A DNA stretch of 32,654 nucleotides, from positions 1 through 32,654 of IMG/VR virus record IMGVR_UViG_3300013094_000166. One strand, written 5' to 3'. Within the stretch, counting starts at the first letter, position 1; the number at the start of each line of letters is the position of its first letter. The DNA is from a virus. Positions 21,706-28,797 of this stretch are shown piece by piece. Below the pieces are notes generated by a model that saw only the letters and a program-made list of their open reading frames with translations, was not told where the DNA came from and ran no database searches. The translations under genes and the position numbers were made by a program.

Positions 21706-22971
21706 ATGGACATAGACGCACACGTTAATCAAATAGTACAAAATATAATTTCCGAAATAACAGTAAAAGTTGAAGCACAAATTGCTTCCACTATCACTGC
21801 CAAAGTTGATGAAGTTATCAATGCCATGGACTATAGTTCGCTATTGTCTAACAAATTGAGTCAACAATTGGATACGCGACTCAATCAATTGTCAATTAAC
21901 AAAGAATCAATCGAGAGTCTTTTGTCTAATCGAGTAGAAAATCTAGCACAAAATTTGAGTGCTAGTGTCAACCAACAAATACAGGACAAGATCAATACAA
22001 ACGTTGCAGGGTTTTTAAATCTGCATGATTTTTCCAACGTGTATCAAACCAGCATCATTGCAGCCATACAAAATCGTCAACTCGAGTTTCCCGACAATAG
22101 TATTCCGGCCTCGGCATTGCAATTGAGTGACCTAGTAATCAGCGGCGACAATATTAAAAATGGTATCATAACCGGATTTGGCAGCACCGGCATAGACGAC
22201 AAAGCAACAGAGTGCCAATTGACCATTATGGACGATGTCACTGTTGTGGAAAACAATTTACTTACCCGAGATCTAACAGTGAAAGGCACAGTCACTATCG
22301 AGGGCGACCTGAATGTAACTGGTACCGTGCCTGAAACCAGTGCATTGTTTATTGGGTTAGTCAATGCCACAACAACAAATGTGCGAACCAGTTTGGATTC
22401 TGTGGTGTTTGCTGCCTACGCCGACATGGTAACTGACCAAATCAAAGACAATGGACTGGATTTAAACAAAATCACAGTTGACGGCAACGAAGTCATAAAC
22501 GGCACTGCACTAGGCAACTACATTGTCAACAGCAATTTGCAACGACTGGGCACACTACAAGAATTGCAAGTGAGCGGAGAAACGCTACTGGGACAAACAC
22601 TATACGTCAGTGGCAAGCGTGTGGGCATCAACACCGTCGAGCCCGATGCAGCATTGAATGTATGGGATCAAGAAGTTGAACTACGGTTCGGCAAACAAAC
22701 CAACAATGTTGGTATATTGGAAACCCCACGCAGTCAAACGCTAATATTAAGCAGTAATGGCAAAAACAATGCTGTACTAAATCCCGACGGCAGTATTACT
22801 GTGAACAAGATCAATCTAAATGGTGTTAGTTTTGCCAGTAGCCCAACACCGCCCTCGGACAATCAACCACAGGGTGCTATTGTGTTTAATAGTAGTCCTA
22901 GTTTGGGAGGCCCAATGGGTTGGGTAAGTTTAGGTGATGCCAAGTGGGCCAATTTTGGCATCATTGATTAA
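21706..22971 (+). CDS. Trimeric fibre-like phage structural protein
   Basis: The 421-residue protein begins with about 100 residues of heptad-like coiled coil rich in I, V, L, N and Q (NKLSQQLDTRLNQLSINKES). A beta-rich region follows with repeated VTI/GDLNVTGT strands, then YVSGKRVGINTVEPDAALNV, a segment typical of phage fibres next to a C-terminal folding domain. The tail ends GWVSLGDAKWANFGIID. A tail-fibre or whisker-type virion protein is the best reading. There is no enzymatic motif. Its 3' end overlaps the convergent gene by 42 bp. Confidence 0.72.
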   Translation: MDIDAHVNQIVQNIISEITVKVEAQIASTITAKVDEVINAMDYSSLLSNKLSQQLDTRLNQLSINKESIESLLSNRVENLAQNLSASVNQQIQDKINTNVAGFLNLHDFSNVYQTSIIAAIQNRQLEFPDNSIPASALQLSDLVISGDNIKNGIITGFGSTGIDDKATECQLTIMDDVTVVENNLLTRDLTVKGTVTIEGDLNVTGTVPETSALFIGLVNATTTNVRTSLDSVVFAAYADMVTDQIKDNGLDLNKITVDGNEVINGTALGNYIVNSNLQRLGTLQELQVSGETLLGQTLYVSGKRVGINTVEPDAALNVWDQEVELRFGKQTNNVGILETPRSQTLILSSNGKNNAVLNPDGSITVNKINLNGVSFASSPTPPSDNQPQGAIVFNSSPSLGGPMGWVSLGDAKWANFGIID

Positions 22972-24051
22972 CTCTAGTATCTCATTTTCAAATTGTGTAC
23001 TAAATTCCGCGTACCAATCTCGTGTCATTAAATGACGATAGTTATGTTCTACTATAGGACGTATCTGAGTCATTATTTCATTTTGATCCTGTTTGCATAA
23101 CCAAGCAATTTGTTCGCCAATTGCATCAAAGCGTAACAAGTCGTCATCCATGGTGTCATAACTTTCGTCAATGATGCCATCAAATGTTTTAAACCCCATG
23201 TCGCGTAGTGTTTGCAAGTAGCCTTTGCCACCTACCATGACAAACAGTCTACGTCCTATTATAGGCTTTACTGTTTTCTCTGTAAAAAAGGTATAGTAAC
23301 TGGCCCAATTGGTTTCGGCTACCACAGTATAAGCCGTTCGGTTATACAGTTCTATAGGTATGATTTGACTCAAACTCATTTCATTACCGTAATATTCCAC
23401 TTTGTCCACAGTCCAAGTAACAGGATTGACCACTTTTAAGCCACGTGTTTCTTGTACCCAATACTCGTAGTCATCGGCTATTTCTTTTCTTGCGGGATTG
23501 TTAAAGTAACGCATTACAAAATCGTTGTAGTCTACGTTGGCCTTGACATAATTGTAAACACATTCTCTGTGTAATTTTTTACGCCCTAATAAAATATCAA
23601 ATTTAATCGGCTTTGGCTCACAGTAGCGGATCCTATCCACTATCTCGGGTAGATAATCTCGATAAAAATACCTTGTGGTAATAAACCAATCCATCCAGTT
23701 ATACAATTTTGCATGTTGTGGCGGATTCTTTAGTGTACCAGCAATGTAGTACGAGATCTTTTCTCGATCATAGTTTTGTATAAACTCAACAGTGGGCTGA
23801 TGAACCTCGCTCATGAGTATAAAAATATGAGTTGAGAACTCGTAGATTCTATCAACCAATGCTCCAAACTCGGGTGTGTAAGGATAAGGCCAGTGTAGTA
23901 CGGCAATATTTTTTGGTTGGGTGCTTCTTACGTACAAGTGTACATCATCGTAGACAATGCAGGCATCTAGACTGACTGTTTTGAATCGGTCTAGATGCCA
24001 GCGACACACCGGGCTGTTGTAAAACACCCCGAGGTTCAATAACTCGGACAT
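22930..24051 (-). CDS. Phage glycosyltransferase-like protein, family member B
   Basis: The 373-residue protein shares with the gene at 16898-18118 the C-terminal block FFTEKTVKPIIGRRLFVMVG, then LRDMGFKTFDGIIDESYD, then an IA-x-LC helix. The N-terminal region (NSPVCRWHLDRFKTVSLDAC and IAVLHWPYPYTPEF) differs. Both copies keep the same central Tyr/Glu/Thr pocket, so they probably share a fold and chemistry but differ in acceptor. The start overlaps the stop of the upstream gene (TAATG), so translation is coupled. Confidence 0.75.
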   Translation of the reverse strand: MSELLNLGVFYNSPVCRWHLDRFKTVSLDACIVYDDVHLYVRSTQPKNIAVLHWPYPYTPEFGALVDRIYEFSTHIFILMSEVHQPTVEFIQNYDREKISYYIAGTLKNPPQHAKLYNWMDWFITTRYFYRDYLPEIVDRIRYCEPKPIKFDILLGRKKLHRECVYNYVKANVDYNDFVMRYFNNPARKEIADDYEYWVQETRGLKVVNPVTWTVDKVEYYGNEMSLSQIIPIELYNRTAYTVVAETNWASYYTFFTEKTVKPIIGRRLFVMVGGKGYLQTLRDMGFKTFDGIIDESYDTMDDDLLRFDAIGEQIAWLCKQDQNEIMTQIRPIVEHNYRHLMTRDWYAEFSTQFENEILELINDAKIGPLGIT

Positions 24052-24365
24052 TATTCAGCGGCTGGCTTTTTCTTTGCAGTTTTCTTTGCCGCTGGCTTTT
24101 TGGGTGCTGTTGCTTTTTTGGCAGCTGGCTTGCGACTGGTAGTTTTAGCAGTAGTGGTTGCACTTGCTTCGGCCGCTTCAACTACTTGAGCTTGATCTAT
24201 TTCCACAACTGGTGCAGGTGTTTCCACTTTGTAAGGTGCTGCGGGTTCAATGTGTCCGATTACTGTTTTTTCAGATCGGCTTTTTAGCAGTGATTTGGCT
24301 ATAAAATACAGAATAGCAATTCCTAGTAGCAATTCAACTGTTGCTGCGATATCGATATTTTCCAT
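24051..24365 (-). CDS. Membrane-anchored protein with histone-H1-like tail (104 aa)
   Basis: An N-terminal membrane helix (VELLLGIAILYFIAKSLL, about 10-27) is followed by an acidic Ala/Val/Pro linker. The C-terminal 38 residues are rich in Lys, Ala, Pro and Thr, with repeated KKPAAKK units, like histone H1 and bacterial AlgP/Hc1 tails. Such tails bind DNA nonspecifically. The combination would tether DNA or another polyanion to the membrane. GGAG lies 9 nt before the ATG and a late promoter lies at 24394. Whether the tail faces the cytoplasm or periplasm is not determined. Confidence 0.75.
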   Translation of the reverse strand: MENIDIAATVELLLGIAILYFIAKSLLKSRSEKTVIGHIEPAAPYKVETPAPVVEIDQAQVVEAAEASATTTAKTTSRKPAAKKATAPKKPAAKKTAKKKPAAE

Positions 24366-24393
24366 TTTGGGTTCTCCTATTTGAATGGTATGC

Positions 24394-24403
24394 AGTTATT
24401 TAG
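24394..24403 (-). promoter_or_regulatory. Late promoter for H1-like-tail gene
   Basis: CTAAATAACT on the minus strand, about 28 nt before the ATG at 24365. Confidence 0.5.
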
Positions 24404-24439
24404 TTAGTGATAGTTCACTAAAAAATATTGCATTTTTGC

Positions 24440-24468
24440 TTGATCTATAGTATAAGTACTAGTATAAT
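24440..24468 (+). promoter_or_regulatory. Sigma70-type promoter for phasin gene
   Basis: TTGATC (24440-24445), a 17-bp spacer and TATAAT (24463-24468). The leader then holds ACAGGG and CCCTGT (about 24475-24501), which could pair as a stem with an intervening loop, before AAGGAG and the ATG at 24532. Confidence 0.7.
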
Positions 24469-24531
24469 AAGAATACAGGGTGCTGAATGGTTCGGGCCCT
24501 GTGAGTAAACTTGCTTATATAAGGAGAAATT

Positions 24532-24804
24532 ATGTTTACATTAGACGCAATGGTAGATGCTATTCAAACCGGAAAGAAAACATTTGTTACCACATTTGTC
24601 ACCAACGAAAAAGCCAAAGACGCAATGGTGGAATTTATTGACACACAAAGCGAATACACCAAGAAAGCACTAAAGGCCACTACAGACGCAGTTACCACAC
24701 TAACCAGCGAAACTGTCAAGGCCATGCAAGAAGCTGCCAAATTTGACTATAGCAAATTTGGTGAGGGCATTATGAAGGCTTATAACGCAACTGCTAAAAA
24801 GTAA
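24532..24804 (+). CDS. phaP: Phasin-like protein
   Basis: This 90-residue protein is almost entirely amphipathic helix, with FVTNEKAKDAMVEFIDTQSE and KKALKATTDAVTTLTSETVK, ending FDYSKFGEGIMKAYN. This is the pattern of proteobacterial phasins (Phasin_2 type), which coat polyhydroxyalkanoate storage granules and can bind DNA. It is shorter than host PhaP (about 110-190). A strong sigma70-like promoter, an AAGGAG ribosome-binding site and a terminator-like hairpin make it a stand-alone transcription unit. No PHA synthase or depolymerase lies nearby. Role is inferred: granule binding, or a chaperone/DNA-binding use. Confidence 0.75.
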   Translation: MFTLDAMVDAIQTGKKTFVTTFVTNEKAKDAMVEFIDTQSEYTKKALKATTDAVTTLTSETVKAMQEAAKFDYSKFGEGIMKAYNATAKK

Positions 24805-24827
24805 TACTCAAGTACTACACCGTTACA

Positions 24828-24862
24828 ACGAGTACATGTCTGCAAAACGTGTACTCGTTTCT
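24828..24862 (+). terminator. Hairpin terminator after phasin gene
   Basis: ACGAGTACA (24828-24836) pairs perfectly with TGTACTCGT (24850-24858) around a 13-nt loop, followed by TTTCTTC. Confidence 0.7.
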
Positions 24863-24900
24863 TCATTTCTAGCACATGTTGTTTTATCACAACATTGTTC

Positions 24901-24929
24901 TTGCTCAAAATTGGAATCATTGCTATAAT
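24901..24929 (+). promoter_or_regulatory. Shared-family early promoter, copy 1
   Basis: TTGCTC, 17 bp, TATAAT, preceded by ACAACA. It belongs to the five-copy promoter family at 24901, 25069, 25523, 30022 and 30610. Confidence 0.8.
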
Positions 24930-24955
24930 AATGACTTAACAACAAAGGAGCATAC

Positions 24956-25057
24956 ATGGAATGTACTTACTGCCGTAAATGGCACTTCGCTGGTTTGTTA
25001 TCTTGCCCTAGCGTACCAAAAACCCCTGAACCCCCTAAAGAAACTGTTGTGAAATAA
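24956..25057 (+). CDS. Small Cys-rich protein (33 aa)
   Basis: A 33-residue frame starting MECTYCRKWHFAGLLSCP with AAAGGAG 4 nt before the ATG, driven by a strong early promoter. The CxxC and later Cys with a nearby His could bind one zinc. The Pro-rich end (KTPEPPKE) is flexible. Function unknown. Confidence 0.7.
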   Translation: MECTYCRKWHFAGLLSCPSVPKTPEPPKETVVK

Positions 25058-25063
25058 CAACAA

Positions 25064-25097
25064 GCAATTTGCCCAGAAATGGGCAAATTGCTATAAT
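25064..25097 (+). promoter_or_regulatory. Shared-family early promoter with perfect palindrome, copy 2
   Basis: TTGCCC (25069-25074), 17 bp, TATAAT (25092-25097). GCAATTTGCCC (25064-25074) and GGGCAAATTGC (25081-25091) form a perfect 11-bp inverted repeat spanning the -35 and spacer. It looks like an operator; the same dyad is present in imperfect form in other copies. Confidence 0.85.
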
Positions 25098-25127
25098 AGA
25101 AGTATAGTAAATAACAAGGAGTAACAG

Positions 25128-25511
25128 ATGGCTTATATTAGTGCAAACGAAGTGGCAGCAATTCGCAAAGAATTAAAAGCACAATTCCCCGAGTTCAAAT
25201 TTGGTGTACGTAAAGGCTCAGGTAGCTTGAGCGTAGATGTTACTGTAAAATCCGGACCCGCAGACTTCAGTGATATTTTTCACAATACAGGTCACGGACA
25301 AATCAATCATCACTGGTTGTGCAATTACGGCAAACACCAAGCATTTTTTGAGCAAGTGATGCGTATCATTAAAATTGCTCCGGCTACGGTCGAGGGCGGT
25401 CGTAGATGGTTTGACGAGAGTGATGCAATGACCGATTACTTTCATACAGCATTCTATATTCACCTGGAAGTGGGCGATTGGAACCGTCCCTACATTTGTG
25501 TTGCACGATAA
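25128..25511 (+). CDS. LPD29-like domain protein (127 aa)
   Basis: The segment ANEVAAIRKELKAQFPEFKF followed by SGSLSVDVTVKSGPADFSD resembles the LPD29 domain found in phage and mobile-element polyvalent proteins. The C-terminal half has several His residues (GHGQINHHW) and a WFDESDAMTDYFHTAFY segment. AAGGAG lies 6 nt before the ATG. Function of the domain is unknown. Early promoter copy 2 drives it. Confidence 0.72.
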   Translation: MAYISANEVAAIRKELKAQFPEFKFGVRKGSGSLSVDVTVKSGPADFSDIFHNTGHGQINHHWLCNYGKHQAFFEQVMRIIKIAPATVEGGRRWFDESDAMTDYFHTAFYIHLEVGDWNRPYICVAR

Positions 25512-25522
25512 CAACACGCAAT

Positions 25523-25551
25523 TTGTCCAGAAATGGGCATTTTGCTATAAT
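25523..25551 (+). promoter_or_regulatory. Shared-family early promoter, copy 3
   Basis: TTGTCC, 17 bp, TATAAT. The flanking dyad is imperfect: GCAATTTGTCC and GGGCATTTTGC. Confidence 0.8.
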
Positions 25552-25580
25552 ATGAGTATGGTAAACAACAAGGAGCCGAA

Positions 25581-25778
25581 ATGTACAATATAGTAAACAA
25601 TCCCATCCCCAAAAATGGATTTTGGAAAACACACAGTCTAGAAGCTATTCAGCGTCTAATTGAAAGTTTGCCTGCAAAAGAAAAAGCAGCCGCATACGAT
25701 GTGTTTACACTTACACTTAATTCTTGTCACCAATTGGTTGAAGACAAGATTCTAAGCCGAGAGATTTTCTGCTCATGA
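25581..25778 (+). CDS. Small hypothetical protein (65 aa)
   Basis: It starts MYNIVNNPIPKNGFWKTHSL with AAGGAG 6 nt before the ATG, directly after an early promoter. Helical middle region (LEAIQRLIESLPAKEKAAA). The stop overlaps the next gene by 4 bp. No motif recognised. Confidence 0.72.
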   Translation: MYNIVNNPIPKNGFWKTHSLEAIQRLIESLPAKEKAAAYDVFTLTLNSCHQLVEDKILSREIFCS

Positions 25779-25996
25779 AATTGGACTTTTATCTAAAGTG
25801 GCTAGCAACAGCATTCATATGTGTGGGTGCCTTGCTAATAAGCCTAAACATCTATCCCATTGGACCAATTGTGAGTCTATGTGGGACTGCACTTTGGTTG
25901 GTGGTTAGCATAATGTGGCGAGAAAAAAGTTTAATTTTAGTCAATAGTGTTGTTTTAATCATATACACTGTTGGCTTAGTGACAAAATTGTGTTAA
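25775..25996 (+). CDS. Small multi-pass membrane protein, DUF6552-like (73 aa)
   Basis: An N-terminal helix (WLATAFICVGALLISLNIY) is followed by a second (IVSLCGTALWLVVSIMW) and a third (LILVNSVVLIIYTVGLV). Pattern and size resemble the DUF6552 family of small phage membrane proteins, but I am not certain of the family. ATGA coupling with the preceding gene. Confidence 0.7.
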   Translation: MKLDFYLKWLATAFICVGALLISLNIYPIGPIVSLCGTALWLVVSIMWREKSLILVNSVVLIIYTVGLVTKLC

Positions 25997-25999
25997 AAT
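25971..25999 (+). promoter_or_regulatory. Probable sigma70 promoter with extended -10
   Basis: TTGGCT (25971-25976), 17 bp, then TGT-TAAAAT (25991-25999). It lies inside the end of the membrane gene and serves the gene at 26025. Confidence 0.5.
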
Positions 26000-26024
26000 A
26001 ATTGTTTTAACTACAAGGAGCTGT

Positions 26025-26378
26025 ATGAGTGTACTTTATTTGCGAGCAAGACCCGTTGTTGCATTCGATGTTGATAATCCCGTGCATAGAAAGTATTTTG
26101 CAGAATTTGTTAAGTATAACACATGGGGCCGTTGTCCTGTGCGATTTATGACCGAAAGTTTAGATATGGATCTAGTGAGTTACATCAGTCAAAAGATGTT
26201 AAAGCACTATGTCACACAGGAGTTTGAAAGTGGAAAAGTTAAAATTAAAAGTACCCCAAAACCCCGCTCCACGAGCACATCTCGTGTTGTTCCAAGTCAA
26301 CACACCGTTCCGTCCAAAGCGGGTAGAACCAAAAACAGTTTATCAACGCCGTCCAAAGCATCGGGGGCAAGACTATGA
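26025..26378 (+). CDS. Hypothetical protein with Ser/Lys/Pro-rich tail (117 aa)
   Basis: The N-terminal 75 residues (starting SVLYLRARPVVAFDVDNPVH) look folded. The last 45 residues are a flexible basic Ser/Thr/Pro tail with repeated TPSK-like units. AAGGAG is 6 nt before the ATG. Its stop overlaps the next start (ATGA at 26375). Function unknown; the tail could bind nucleic acid. Confidence 0.7.
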   Translation: MSVLYLRARPVVAFDVDNPVHRKYFAEFVKYNTWGRCPVRFMTESLDMDLVSYISQKMLKHYVTQEFESGKVKIKSTPKPRSTSTSRVVPSQHTVPSKAGRTKNSLSTPSKASGARL

Positions 26379-26605
26379 ATAATTGGGATCGAGACAATTT
26401 GGAGTTTATACTCTACGCTAATTCTCAAGAGTTCGAGGCTTGGATGCTACAGGCCACACGTGATGATATTGATTATGCCTTGCAACTAATTCAGTTACAC
26501 CGAACTGAATTGCAGGTAACAGAAATGGAATTTTTGGAGTCTGAAGATGATTTAGACTGTACCGAAGCATTAAGTTTTATCAACCGCGTCAAGGAGAAAC
26601 TATGA
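26375..26605 (+). CDS. Small acidic hypothetical protein (76 aa)
   Basis: Acidic, helical protein (NNWDRDNLEFILYANSQEF, later EFLESEDDLDCTEALSF). Coupled to the gene before it by a 4-bp overlap and to the next by an AAGGAG inside its own end. No motif recognised; acidic composition is compatible with a DNA mimic or inhibitor, but this is speculation. Confidence 0.7.
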   Translation: MNNWDRDNLEFILYANSQEFEAWMLQATRDDIDYALQLIQLHRTELQVTEMEFLESEDDLDCTEALSFINRVKEKL

Positions 26606-26757
26606 ACGCACGAGTCGAACGCTTCGCAAACGAAGCAATCTTTACCCTTCAATTCAACTCTAGAGATGCTGTACGCTATGTGATGCGTAACGCACAAGTA
26701 GATGAAGCCGTGGCAACTTCGGCCATACGACAAACAGTCACATTCCACAAGCATTAA
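26602..26757 (+). CDS. Small hypothetical protein (51 aa)
   Basis: ATG 26602 overlaps the preceding stop and has AAGGAG 5 nt before it. The product starts MNARVERFANEAIFTLQFNS and is helical with several Arg. It is followed at once by the lipoprotein gene at 26759. No motif recognised. Confidence 0.68.
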   Translation: MNARVERFANEAIFTLQFNSRDAVRYVMRNAQVDEAVATSAIRQTVTFHKH

Positions 26758-26758
26758 A

Positions 26759-27091
26759 ATGAAATCGGCAAGCATGGTATTGTTGACCTTATTGGTAACT
26801 GGTTGCTCTACAACAACCGGATACCAGGATCAACCCGGTGTTCAATATCGTGTGTTGTCCGAGTCTGCAATTAGTCTAGAACAACTAAAAGCGATCAAGG
26901 TCTCGGACCGAGATTGTGTCACAGTTGACAAGACTATCAGTTATGTCGAACGCCAATTACAATTACGCGGTATTGATAGCGAGCATCCCGAGCGATTGAG
27001 TCGTAGCGATGCCGAATACAATACTACCGCAAAGATCATAATTTGGAGTTTGCGAATTGGTTGTAACAACCCCAATAGGTATCGATCATGA
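26759..27091 (+). CDS. Lipoprotein (110 aa)
   Basis: The N-terminus MKSASMVLLTLLVTGCSTTT is a type II signal peptide with lipobox LVTGC (Cys16). An upstream in-frame start at 26702 would place the lipobox internal and was rejected. The mature part has a few Cys and a C-terminal NPNRYRS. First of three consecutive exported-protein genes. Function unknown; outer-membrane exclusion or lysis accessory roles are possible. Confidence 0.8.
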   Translation: MKSASMVLLTLLVTGCSTTTGYQDQPGVQYRVLSESAISLEQLKAIKVSDRDCVTVDKTISYVERQLQLRGIDSEHPERLSRSDAEYNTTAKIIIWSLRIGCNNPNRYRS

Positions 27092-27651
27092 AACGTACCC
27101 TGATTGTTGTTGCGTGTTTGAGTGCGGGACTGGCCTCAGCCGAATGTTATGTGCGAAGCAATATTCAAGTGGCAAAACAAAGCATCTTTGGAGCTCCCAC
27201 CGACATACAACGTATTGTCACTCCCGACGCACGAGGATTTCAATGTGTGTTGCGTTATAGATTAAACATCAATAGCGATTGGCAAACTGTGGAAGGTGTT
27301 GCAACAGCAAAAACCGAAGATGATGCTTGTGCACGAGCAATTGATGTAGGTCGTGCTAGTATATTGGAGGAACCCAAGGCCCAGTCGGTTAAACACGACA
27401 CACAAATGGTTTGCGGTGACATAACCGATATACGAGTGCATCCGGTTCACATCAATGATGTAATTTGGGAAAGTGAAGTAGACATACATACTATTCCGGC
27501 AGAACGGGCTTATTTTCAATATAAGCGTACCCAATGCAGGATGTTTGTAGAACGGGATAACAAGGCCCAAAACTTGTATCTCTACCAGGGTGTTATTTGT
27601 CGAGAAAACTCCAGTCCACGCAGTAAATGGCGTGTGGTTGACAAGTATTGA
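27088..27651 (+). CDS. Secreted protein (187 aa)
   Basis: A Sec signal peptide (MKRTLIVVACLSAGLASA, residues 1-18) with cleavage before ECYV. The mature 169 residues contain seven Cys and many short strands, a periplasmic disulfide-bonded fold. ATGA overlap with the lipoprotein gene. No known motif; location between two lipoprotein genes suggests one envelope unit. Confidence 0.8.
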   Translation: MKRTLIVVACLSAGLASAECYVRSNIQVAKQSIFGAPTDIQRIVTPDARGFQCVLRYRLNINSDWQTVEGVATAKTEDDACARAIDVGRASILEEPKAQSVKHDTQMVCGDITDIRVHPVHINDVIWESEVDIHTIPAERAYFQYKRTQCRMFVERDNKAQNLYLYQGVICRENSSPRSKWRVVDKY

Positions 27652-27694
27652 CAACGAGCATACAATTTAGTTTTTAACAACCGAAAGGTAAATC

Positions 27695-28411
27695 ATGAAA
27701 AAGTTAGTATCTGTGTTGAGTTTGGCAAGTGTGTTGGCTGCCTGTAGTTCGGCTCCGCAACAAATATCGCAGGACGAGTACGCTCGTCGTGCACAAGAAG
27801 CTCAGGCTCGGCAGGACAAGATTGCCGACCGTCAAGTGGAACAGGCTCCGGTATGGATGAGCAAGTTGCCCAAGAGTGAAGGTGCAGTTTATGCCAATGG
27901 CAGTGCAGTGAGTGCTGACTTTAGCATGGCCGACTTGAAGGCAATGACCATTGCGTATGCCAAGATCTGTACCAGTGCCGGCGGCAAGGTTCGAAGCCAA
28001 ACAAAGATTTATAGAAGTGACAGTGATACTACCAGCACTGAGTCCAGTGAAGTTGCAGTTCGCAGCATTTGCCCCGACGTAGACATTACTGGTGTAGAAA
28101 CTGTCGACACCAAACACATCAGTGAAGGCGGACGTATTCGTACCTATGTACTAGTTGCACTACCAATTGGTGATGCTAACACAATGGCCAAAGGCAAGCA
28201 AGCCATCAAAGAACGTGAAGCGGCTCTAAAGCGTAGCGAAGAGGCATTTCGAGAAGTTGATGGTTTAGTCGAAGGGAAAAAGCCAGCTAGTCGAGCCGAA
28301 CCTGACAATACCGTAAAACTTTTAGACGTAGATAATGCAGAGTATAAAGCCCGGCGTGACGCGGCTCTGCAAAAGCCCGGAGCAGTGGTAGGCGAAGTTA
28401 CAGTACGCTAA
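27695..28411 (+). CDS. LPP20-like lipoprotein (238 aa)
   Basis: The N-terminus MKKLVSVLSLASVLAACSS is a type II signal peptide with lipobox LAAC (Cys17). The mature region has APVWMSKLPKSEGAVYANGS and a helical/strand body (SMADLKAMTIAYAKICTS) with the arrangement of LPP20-type lipoproteins, then a charged tail. AAAGG is about 8 nt before the ATG. It ends at a strong terminator, so it closes the envelope operon. Confidence 0.78.
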   Translation: MKKLVSVLSLASVLAACSSAPQQISQDEYARRAQEAQARQDKIADRQVEQAPVWMSKLPKSEGAVYANGSAVSADFSMADLKAMTIAYAKICTSAGGKVRSQTKIYRSDSDTTSTESSEVAVRSICPDVDITGVETVDTKHISEGGRIRTYVLVALPIGDANTMAKGKQAIKEREAALKRSEEAFREVDGLVEGKKPASRAEPDNTVKLLDVDNAEYKARRDAALQKPGAVVGEVTVR

Positions 28412-28419
28412 TTTGCTCC

Positions 28420-28446
28420 AAAAGCCCCTAAATTCTAGGGGCTTTT
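28420..28446 (+). terminator. Strong rho-independent terminator
   Basis: AAAAGCCCCTA, loop AATTC, TAGGGGCTTTT: an 11-bp perfect stem ending in T. It ends the lipoprotein gene cluster. Confidence 0.93.
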
Positions 28447-28456
28447 CTGCGACTTA

Positions 28457-28495
28457 TGTTATAATATTAGTAGAAACACTAATAGTATAAATACT
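28457..28495 (+). promoter_or_regulatory. Tandem extended -10 and late promoter
   Basis: TGTTATAAT (28457-28465) is an extended -10 without a clear -35. TATAAATACT (28486-28495) is a full late consensus. The ATG follows at 28518 with AAGGAG before it. The pair suggests early and late expression. Confidence 0.65.
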
Positions 28496-28517
28496 AATAC
28501 AAATCAAGGAGAAAAAC

Positions 28518-28691
28518 ATGAAACTATTACAATGGATCACAAGTCTGTTTAAGAGTAAACCAGTTAATTATCAGCACTGGCACGTAGAAGCATTTGTCGA
28601 AAGCAAACGACCAAAAAGCACAGCCGAAGTTGAGTTTTGGATTAGAAAATTTGAACAAGAACAATATCAAAATCGAGGATGGAGCCAATGA
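28518..28691 (+). CDS. Small hypothetical protein (57 aa)
   Basis: It starts MKLLQWITSLFKSKPVNYQH with AAGGAG 6 nt upstream. Charged helices follow, rich in aromatics and ending NRGWSQ. Overlaps the next gene by 4 bp. No family recognised. Confidence 0.75.
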   Translation: MKLLQWITSLFKSKPVNYQHWHVEAFVESKRPKSTAEVEFWIRKFEQEQYQNRGWSQ

Positions 28692-28789
28692 ACTCAATAA
28701 AAGAATTTTTCAAATCGCTTTATGAAGCCGTTGTTGCGGCACGCATGGCCCAAGCCGAAGCCGTCATTCGAGGACAACGCGGCGAGTAA
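28688..28789 (+). CDS. Small phage helical protein (33 aa)
   Basis: The 33-residue product (starting MNSIKEFFKSLYEAVVAARM) is a single amphipathic helix, a type of tiny protein common in T4-like phages. ATGA coupling with the preceding gene. Its stop lies inside the late promoter of the next gene. Function unknown. Confidence 0.7.
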   Translation: MNSIKEFFKSLYEAVVAARMAQAEAVIRGQRGE

Positions 28790-28794
28790 ATACT
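28786..28794 (+). promoter_or_regulatory. Late promoter, leaderless configuration
   Basis: GTAAATACT ends 3 nt before the ATG at 28798. No Shine-Dalgarno fits between. Confidence 0.6.
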
Positions 28795-28797
28795 GGT

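Noticed and set aside
25064-25091. Perfect palindrome as a terminator
   Set aside because: It is followed by TATAAT rather than a T tract and overlaps the -35 box, so an operator is more likely.
25775-26000. Holin assignment for the small membrane proteins
   Set aside because: Several genes here have one to three helices, but no holin-specific feature or adjacent endolysin supports a choice.
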